DNA of 49,051 nucleotides. Origin: Cnuella takakiae (lineage in GTDB: Bacteria; Bacteroidota; Bacteroidia; Chitinophagales; Chitinophagaceae). Shown piece by piece: positions 44,088 to 49,051 of the stretch. Position 1 is the stretch's first letter. Each line of letters starts with the position of its first letter. The notes beneath the pieces were generated by a model. That model saw only the letters and a program-made list of their open reading frames with translations. It was not told the origin of the DNA and did no database searches. The position numbers were made by a program, and so were the translations under genes. The DNA is taken from contig NZ_MTFE01000010.1 of assembly GCF_001953305.1 (NCBI RefSeq), forward strand, positions 4,577,966 to 4,627,016. Reading direction: 5' to 3'.

Positions 44088-45185
44088 TTAAAGCCTTACT
44101 TCTTTGCCTGTGGCAGCTGCTTTGTAAATGGCCTCAACAATGCGGATATCGCGCAGGCCTTCTTCACCGGGTGCCAGCATGGGTTTGCCCTGCATGATGC
44201 TCAGCGCATCATCATCCATTTGCTTCGCCTGCTGCCAGGGAACATCATACGGGAAATTGATCACGCCCAGCGGGCTACTTCCTTTATTGCCTGCATAACC
44301 CTGGAAAGGCGACATCTTAATGCTGCCTTTTTCACAGGTGATATCGAGGTCGTTGAGGTTTTCTCCATAGCTGGTTTTAATGTCGGCAAATACGCCTCCC
44401 GGAAATGCCAGCCTTGCCACCACGGTTTCATCCAGGCCGTTGCGGTATATTTCCGGGCGGGTAGTGGATGTTTTGGCAGATACGATAGCAATGGGCTCCA
44501 TACCTGCACCCAGGCGGGCGCCCTGGATGGCATATACCCCCATATCGCCCAGCACACCGCCGCCCATTTCGCGTTGCTGCTTCCAGTGGTCGGTGCGGTT
44601 TTCGCGGTAGCCGGCAGCGCTGTATACCTGCTTTACCTTGCCCAACAGTTGCTTGCCTACAATGCGCCGGTACTCCTGCGTGTTGGGCTCATGCTGGAGG
44701 CGGTAACCGATTGCCAGCTTTACTTTATTGCGGTTGCAGGCATCAATCATGGCCTGGCAATCCTGCACGGAAGGCGCCATGGGCTTTTCGCACCACACCT
44801 GCTTGCCGGCGTTGGCGGCCCGCACTACGTACTCGCGGTGCATGGAAGGCGGCAGCACCACGTACACAACATCTATATCGGGGTTGTTGGCAATGCTGTC
44901 GAAATTGGCATAGCTGTAAATATTCTTGTCTGGAATCTTGTATTGGGTTTTCCAGCGCTCGGCCTTTTCCGGCGTGCCGGTAACAATGCCTGCGAGGTAG
45001 CAATGTTGTGTTTGCTGCAGGGCAGGCGCCAGCAAATCGGTACTGTAATAGCCAAGTCCCACGAGGGCCACACCCAGCTTTTTCTTTTGCGGGCGGGTGG
45101 CAGCCAGCAATACATTGGGTGAAAACGCCAGTGCACCACCTGCAAGGGTCAGGTTTCGAAGCAGGGTTCTGCGGGTATAGTTCAT
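44088..45185 (-). CDS. Tat-exported Gfo/Idh/MocA-family oxidoreductase
   Basis: 365 residues. A twin-arginine leader (TRRTLLRNLTLAGGALAF) precedes a Rossmann fold (VALVGLGYYSTDLLAPAL) and the family signature AGKQVWCEKPMAPS with the catalytic Lys. The C-terminal domain includes MGGGVLGDMGVYAIQGARLG. This is the glucose-fructose oxidoreductase type, whose best-known member in Zymomonas is itself Tat-exported with tightly bound NADP. Here it could oxidise an aldose to an aldonolactone in the periplasm. It is between the RraA-like genes and the dehydratase, in the order expected of a pathway. Confidence 0.92.
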   Translation of the reverse strand: MNYTRRTLLRNLTLAGGALAFSPNVLLAATRPQKKKLGVALVGLGYYSTDLLAPALQQTQHCYLAGIVTGTPEKAERWKTQYKIPDKNIYSYANFDSIANNPDIDVVYVVLPPSMHREYVVRAANAGKQVWCEKPMAPSVQDCQAMIDACNRNKVKLAIGYRLQHEPNTQEYRRIVGKQLLGKVKQVYSAAGYRENRTDHWKQQREMGGGVLGDMGVYAIQGARLGAGMEPIAIVSAKTSTTRPEIYRNGLDETVVARLAFPGGVFADIKTSYGENLNDLDITCEKGSIKMSPFQGYAGNKGSSPLGVINFPYDVPWQQAKQMDDDALSIMQGKPMLAPGEEGLRDIRIVEAIYKAAATGKEVRL

Positions 45186-45248
45186 CGTTGCAGGTATTGT
45201 GTTGCTAAAAGGTCTTTGCCGCTACCAGTTAAAGAGGCGAAAATTATT

Positions 45249-46172
45249 TTACCAGGTTCTTTTGCTCATCATCTTATCCAGCTCCTCGCGGGTCATGGCA
45301 CCCAGTTCCGGATGGCCTTTCAGCCATTGCAAAAAAGCCAGTTTTATTTCATCGGTCCATTGGCTGTCGATTTGCCCGGTGGTGTATTTGCCGGTACGCA
45401 CCATTTCAAATCCAAACTGGTCTTTGCGGATCACGAACTCGGCGGTGCTCACCACCTGTTCGGCCATATGCGCCGGCACAAACAAAACACCTTCGCGCTG
45501 GGCAATCACCAGGTCGCCTGGCAACACTATGGCCTGCCCGATTCGTATGGGAGTGTTCAAACCCATCAGCACCACTTCCTCCAAAAAGCTGGGATGAAAA
45601 TCGCGTACAAAAGCATTGAAGCCCCTGATATTTTTCAGCTCCTGCAGGTCGCGGGATGCGCCATTAAACACCACACCATTGCCTGTTTTTGCATAAATGG
45701 CATTGGCCAGCGTGGACCCCATGAGGGTGCCGCCGCCAATTTTGCCAAAAGCATCGGCTACATACACATCACCCTGCTGCAATACCTCGATGGGCCAGGA
45801 ATTGGTATTGCCTTTGCGCCCCTGCTGCTGCCCGCGTTGCTTGATCTCTTTTTCTACATCGGGGCGGCTGGGCAGGAACATGGCCGTAAGTGCCCGGCCC
45901 ACTACCGGCGTAGTATCGTTTACCATGCGCCAGCCACCTTCAAACTGGTTGGTGTAGCCTTCATTTTTGAGTACCGTCCAGGCATCATCGATATAGATCT
46001 TCCTGGCCCGTTGCAATAAAGCTTCCGGCAGTTTGGGCCGCCCGTCGCTAAAACGTTCGCCCTTCCACTCTGCGGTCAGGAAGATGAGTTCCTCTTTACT
46101 GATGGTCTGCGCTTTCAATTGAAAGCTGGTAACTACAATACAGGAAAAGAGCAGGTATTTGAAAAAAGACAT
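45249..46172 (-). CDS. exported RraA/HMG-aldolase-like protein, copy 1
   Basis: 307 residues with a Sec signal peptide from the ATG at 46172 (MSFFKYLLFSCIVVTSFQLKAQ). After an extra N-terminal segment of about 70 residues (AEWKGERFSDGRPKLPEALL) comes the RraA fold: TLMGSTLANAIYAKTGNG, then VVFNGASRDLQELK with the Arg-Asp pair used by 4-hydroxy-4-methyl-2-oxoglutarate aldolases, then LPGDLVIAQREGVLFVP. The usual late Asp in that last motif is replaced. RraA-fold aldolases split 2-keto-4-hydroxy acids to pyruvate plus an aldehyde or acid. A periplasmic site excludes the RNase E inhibitor role. It has a paralogue next door and lies 63 bases upstream of the Gfo gene. Confidence 0.88.
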   Translation of the reverse strand: MSFFKYLLFSCIVVTSFQLKAQTISKEELIFLTAEWKGERFSDGRPKLPEALLQRARKIYIDDAWTVLKNEGYTNQFEGGWRMVNDTTPVVGRALTAMFLPSRPDVEKEIKQRGQQQGRKGNTNSWPIEVLQQGDVYVADAFGKIGGGTLMGSTLANAIYAKTGNGVVFNGASRDLQELKNIRGFNAFVRDFHPSFLEEVVLMGLNTPIRIGQAIVLPGDLVIAQREGVLFVPAHMAEQVVSTAEFVIRKDQFGFEMVRTGKYTTGQIDSQWTDEIKLAFLQWLKGHPELGAMTREELDKMMSKRTW

Positions 46173-46265
46173 GTTTGGAAAATACTTGACCAACTTGATT
46201 TGAATTTCTGAAAGCTGTTTGAAGCTTGTGTGTTCTTTATTTTTTGATGACACCTGTGGCAAGTA

Positions 46266-47201
46266 CTAATGCCCTTCCTTGCCCAGGTATTCTTCAATCT
46301 CCTGTTTGCTTACTGCAAGTTTCCTGGGGTATTTGGCCACCCAGGTACGGAACTCGTTCTTGATCTTATCATTCCAGTCGCCATGGATTTCACCGGATGG
46401 GTACTTGCTTTGTTGCAACAGGTAACGTTCAAACTCATCGCGCAGGCCCACCAGCTCCGAATCTTTCACCAGTCCCTCCACCAGGTGGGCAGGAATAAAG
46501 GCAACACCAAATTCATTGGCAAAAACCACATCGCCGGGAAACACGGTTACTTCACCAATACGGATCGGCGTATTGATGGCTGTTGGTGTCATGTCCTTGA
46601 TATAGGAGGGATGATGGCCTTTTACCCATGCGTTAAATCCGGGTGTTTCCCTGAGTTCCTGCATGTCCCGCACCGACCCGTAGAACACTACGCCCCTGCC
46701 TGTTTTGCCATACACGGCATTGCCCAGGCTGGAGCCGATCAGGGTACCGTCTTTTACCTTGCCAAATCCATCGGCCACGTACACATCCCCTTTTTGCAGG
46801 ATGTCGATGGGCCAGATATTGATGCCGCCTTTTTGCGAGCGGCCTTCTTCTTTACCCATTACCCGCACCAGGCTGTCCAGGTCGGGACGGGTAGGCATAA
46901 ACTGGGCGGTCACTACCCTTCCGGTCATCTTTTCGCCGGGTTTGAGGATGACCCAGTTTCCCTCTACCTGGTTGCGGTAACCACGGCGATCCATATAACC
47001 CCATACCTGTTCGAGGGTACAGTTTTGCAGTCGTTCAAGAATAATGTCGGGCACATTTGGCCTGCCATCGGGCAGGCGCTCGCCGTTCCAGCGCGAGGTG
47101 AGCATTTTTACATATTCGGGGGAAGCGCCCACCCTTTGTGCCGCAACGGGCAGCAGGCTGGAGCTGAGGGCAATGGCAGCAATTAGTTTTCGGAGCAGCA
47201 T
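46266..47201 (-). CDS. exported RraA/HMG-aldolase-like protein, copy 2
   Basis: 311 residues, clearly a paralogue of copy 1 along its whole length, including the N-terminal extension (SRWNGERLPDGRPNVPDIIL). Signal peptide MLLRKLIAAIALSSSLLPVAAQ. The catalytic segment VVFYGSVRDMQELRETPGF keeps the Arg-Asp pair, and VFPGDVVFANEFGVAFIP replaces the usual late motif. The C-terminus is different (REEL-like IEEYLGKEGH). It is probably the first gene of the exported sugar-acid run, which then reads in the order copy 1, Gfo, dehydratase, symporter, NTF2-like, epimerase. Two copies suggest two substrates or a heteromeric enzyme. Confidence 0.88.
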   Translation of the reverse strand: MLLRKLIAAIALSSSLLPVAAQRVGASPEYVKMLTSRWNGERLPDGRPNVPDIILERLQNCTLEQVWGYMDRRGYRNQVEGNWVILKPGEKMTGRVVTAQFMPTRPDLDSLVRVMGKEEGRSQKGGINIWPIDILQKGDVYVADGFGKVKDGTLIGSSLGNAVYGKTGRGVVFYGSVRDMQELRETPGFNAWVKGHHPSYIKDMTPTAINTPIRIGEVTVFPGDVVFANEFGVAFIPAHLVEGLVKDSELVGLRDEFERYLLQQSKYPSGEIHGDWNDKIKNEFRTWVAKYPRKLAVSKQEIEEYLGKEGH

Positions 47202-47626
47202 GAAGGTGCGGTGATTTGGGTTTTATAAAACAAGAAAAAACTTATAAGCGTATATGCGAGCGGTTTTGAACAACCGTACAAAAGCCATTGCTGCCGAACC
47301 GGAACAACCCGGCGCAAAAAACCTTGAAGCAGGCAAAGTATGGCCACACTGTGCTTTGTCCGCTTTGTAGTATGTGCAGGCCTTATTGTTGTAAATGAAA
47401 AAAGCCCACTGAAAGCATGGGAGCAAATGGCTGGCGAAAACCCGATTTCAGGCGGATTTGCAGCAGGGACAAAACGAAGTAAAAGGTTCCGTTTAGCAAA
47501 ATGGCTCATGGGCAATGGCAATCGTATTAAATGTAACAAAAACATTTGCAAACGAGCAAGACATATGCAACAGATTTCCAAAGCATTACCAATACTTCCT
47601 TTGCAGGAATAGCCATTCCGGGAAAT
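47202..47626. other. intergenic region upstream of the RraA-like operon
   Basis: About 425 bases between the operon start and the BON-protein terminator, so the promoter for the exported sugar-oxidation genes should be here. A plus-strand frame at 47340-47612 has poor composition and is not called. No repeat or RNA is recognised. Confidence 0.4.
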
Positions 47627-47628
47627 AA

Positions 47629-47654
47629 AAAAGCGCCCCGTCCAAGGCGCTTTT
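47629..47654 (-). terminator. intrinsic terminator of the BON-protein gene
   Basis: AAAAGCGCC (47629-47637) pairs with GGCGCTTTT (47646-47654) around an 8-nt loop. On the minus strand it is followed by TTATTTCC after the U-run, 20 bases beyond the stop codon. Confidence 0.85.
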
Positions 47655-47675
47655 CTCTGGGCAAGCATCCGAAAA

Positions 47676-48890
47676 TTACAGGTTACTATCCTTGTTACCG
47701 CTGTTTCGGATGATCTCGTTCGTTGTACCCGACTCGGTACCAATTCCCGACTGGTCGCCGGTATTGCCGGTATAAGACCGGTTTTCGAGTCCAGCGCCGG
47801 AAGTGCTGCCCTTAGTGCTGCCACTGGTGCTGCTGTACCGGTCGCTATCGGTGCTGCGCGATGTGTCGCCGGCAGTGGTGCGGCTGGTATCGGTGTAGGA
47901 GCGATTACTGTCGCCATAACTGCGGCCGCTGTCGTCGCTGCTGCGGGCACCTGCATTGGACCAACTGCCGCTGCCTTGCTCCTGAACCACACGGATGCGG
48001 TTTTCTACGTTGTGCACCCCCATGATGCTTTCCACCAGGTCTTCGGCACGGCGCTTTTCGGAGCGGTTGCGAACAGTGCCGGTAAGCACTACTTCGTTGC
48101 CTTCCACTTTTACGTCAATGTCCGATGCATCTACATGGCCGTCATAAGCCAGCCGTTCGCATACATCTTCACGAATGCGGTCTTCGGAGCGCTGGTACCC
48201 ACGGGGTCCTTTGCCAAAATGTTCGCCCTGGCTGCGGTAATCGCTGCTGCGGTTGCCACCTACACTGCGGCGGTTGCCGTATTCGTTGCGATCGTTGTCA
48301 TCGTCATTGAACCAGCTGCGCACTTCATTTTTGGCGCGGCCCCACCAGTTGTTGTCATCATTATCCTGGCGGTTGCTTTGGTTGTAGCGGTCGCTGCCAC
48401 CCATGTGCTGTCCCGATCCCTGGTAACCCGAACGGCCATAATTACCCTGGTTCATACCGCTGGAATAGCCATAGTTGCCCTGCTGGCCATAACCCTGGCG
48501 GTTGCCATAATCTTCATACGAACGACCCATGTCGCTGCCGGAAGAGCCCTGGCTGTCCCAGGCACCAAAGCCACCACCGGTGTTGCCTACCTGACCGTAG
48601 CCACCGGGATTGTAATCGTTGCCCGAACGCTGGTTGCCCTGGAACATACCGCCCTGGTAGCCTCCCTGGCGCCCATAGTTGTGTCCGCGGGCCCTGTTGG
48701 TTTCTTCTTCCCGCTGCTTCAGGTTGCCATGATACACCTCACCATACCCAGGATGCGGGGTATTGCCCTGCTGCATGTTGTAGTTGGTGTCCATGTCGCC
48801 ACCTTCACGCCATTGTTCCTGCTGACGGCCCTGCTGACCCCAGCCAGATTGCTGACCGTACTGGTCGCGGTTTTGCCTGTTGTTGTCCAT
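47676..48890 (-). CDS. BON-domain protein with long prion-like low-complexity arms
   Basis: 404 residues. Residues 1 to about 200 are almost entirely Gln, Gly, Asn, Tyr and Arg (repeats of GYGQQGNYG and NRQGYG), a prion-like composition. A short conserved core NWWGRAKNEVRSWFNDDD follows, then a BON domain at about 234-301 (IREDVCERLAYDGHVDASDI, VEGNEVVLTGTVRNRSEKRRAED). The last 100 residues are Ser/Thr/Gly/Asp-rich. BON domains bind phospholipid or act in stress proteins such as OsmY; the SWFxDD core is seen in Bacteroidota and proteobacterial general-stress proteins. No signal peptide is visible, so it is cytoplasmic or its export is atypical. Start ATG at 48890; own terminator. Confidence 0.88.
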   Translation of the reverse strand: MDNNRQNRDQYGQQSGWGQQGRQQEQWREGGDMDTNYNMQQGNTPHPGYGEVYHGNLKQREEETNRARGHNYGRQGGYQGGMFQGNQRSGNDYNPGGYGQVGNTGGGFGAWDSQGSSGSDMGRSYEDYGNRQGYGQQGNYGYSSGMNQGNYGRSGYQGSGQHMGGSDRYNQSNRQDNDDNNWWGRAKNEVRSWFNDDDNDRNEYGNRRSVGGNRSSDYRSQGEHFGKGPRGYQRSEDRIREDVCERLAYDGHVDASDIDVKVEGNEVVLTGTVRNRSEKRRAEDLVESIMGVHNVENRIRVVQEQGSGSWSNAGARSSDDSGRSYGDSNRSYTDTSRTTAGDTSRSTDSDRYSSTSGSTKGSTSGAGLENRSYTGNTGDQSGIGTESGTTNEIIRNSGNKDSNL

Positions 48891-49023
48891 AACAATTGTA
48901 TTTAAGGGTGAATAATCGGACTAGCATTGATGAAAAAATTGTGCCCGGAAGAGGGGAAAGCAGGAAATGGCAGGAAAGGCAGGAAAGAGCGATTTACCTG
49001 AAGGCGGAATGGTGTAATCGCCA

Positions 49024-49051
49024 TAAAAAAAGCCGCCCGGTATTGCTACCG
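49024..49051. terminator. left half of a probable terminator, cut by the window edge
   Basis: AAAAAAAGCCGCCCGGTA followed by TTGCTACCG looks like the rising arm and loop of an A-tract/GC-stem terminator like those elsewhere here. The other arm is beyond the window, so this is only suggestive. Confidence 0.3.

Noticed and set aside
44019-45122. 367-codon plus-strand frame
   Set aside because: Antisense to the exported Gfo/Idh/MocA gene; no recognisable features.
45249-47201. RNase E inhibitor RraA
   Set aside because: Both proteins have Sec signal peptides, so they cannot meet the cytoplasmic degradosome; the aldolase fold reading fits better.
47340-47612. 90-codon plus-strand frame
   Set aside because: Hydrophobic start looks like a leader, but the rest is basic and random-looking, and there is no start context or neighbour to support it.

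Overview
The window reads as a chromosomal segment of a Bacteroidota bacterium, most likely a free-living Chitinophagaceae-type glycan or sugar degrader. The reasons are two outer-membrane receptors with an N-terminal carboxypeptidase-like domain, a LytS/LytR-type two-component pair, many lipobox-free Sec or Tat leaders on catabolic enzymes, an SWIB-domain protein with a lysine/alanine-rich tail, and the near absence of Shine-Dalgarno sequences. Genes are about 50% GC and intergenic DNA is more AT-rich. There is no rRNA, tRNA, CRISPR array, transposase or phage gene that I can see.

Layout. (1) 141-2603 is a secreted zinc metalloprotease. (2) 3117-10323, plus strand: Tat-exported flavin amine oxidase, Tat-exported HisC-like aminotransferase, a secreted Hint-domain (intein/hedgehog-like) protein and a TonB-dependent receptor, ending in a strong bidirectional terminator. 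(3) 10520-21207, minus strand: a rhamnose-to-pyruvate block, read in order as rhaT symporter, rhamnulose-1-P aldolase/lactaldehyde dehydrogenase fusion, rhamnose mutarotase, rhamnose isomerase, FGGY kinase, LutA, LutB, LutC and finally fructose-1,6-bisphosphatase. It can take L-rhamnose to DHAP plus L-lactate, lactate to pyruvate, and DHAP into gluconeogenesis. A hairpin/terminator with a 21-codon reading frame sits between the aldolase and mutarotase genes. (4) 21442-28043: an enol-lactonase-like hydrolase, an exported TIM-barrel isomerase-like protein, a small secreted protein, an outer-membrane beta-barrel receptor, a di-heme cytochrome and a small unknown gene. (5) 28597-31171: SDR, SWIB/histone-H1-like protein, Gfo/Idh/MocA oxidoreductase. 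(6) 31439-35457, minus strand: the oxidative pentose phosphate genes gnd, zwf and pgl. (7) 35856-39067: an SDR and a LytTR regulator/sensor kinase pair. (8) 39172-47201, minus strand: two RraA-like aldolases, a Gfo/Idh/MocA enzyme, an enolase-superfamily dehydratase, a BASS-family Na+ symporter, an NTF2-like protein and an AGE-family epimerase. Every enzyme in this run carries an export signal. (9) 47676-48890: a BON-domain protein with prion-like low-complexity arms.

Two things stand out. The first is region 8, which looks like a periplasmic non-phosphorylative sugar oxidation route feeding a keto-acid transporter; this is inference from domains and leaders. The second is a class of intergenic tracts, at least ten here. 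In each, a different 6-8 nt word is repeated in tandem and then appears as its reverse complement, forming large hairpins. They lie at many operon joints, and one runs into the last codons of lutA.
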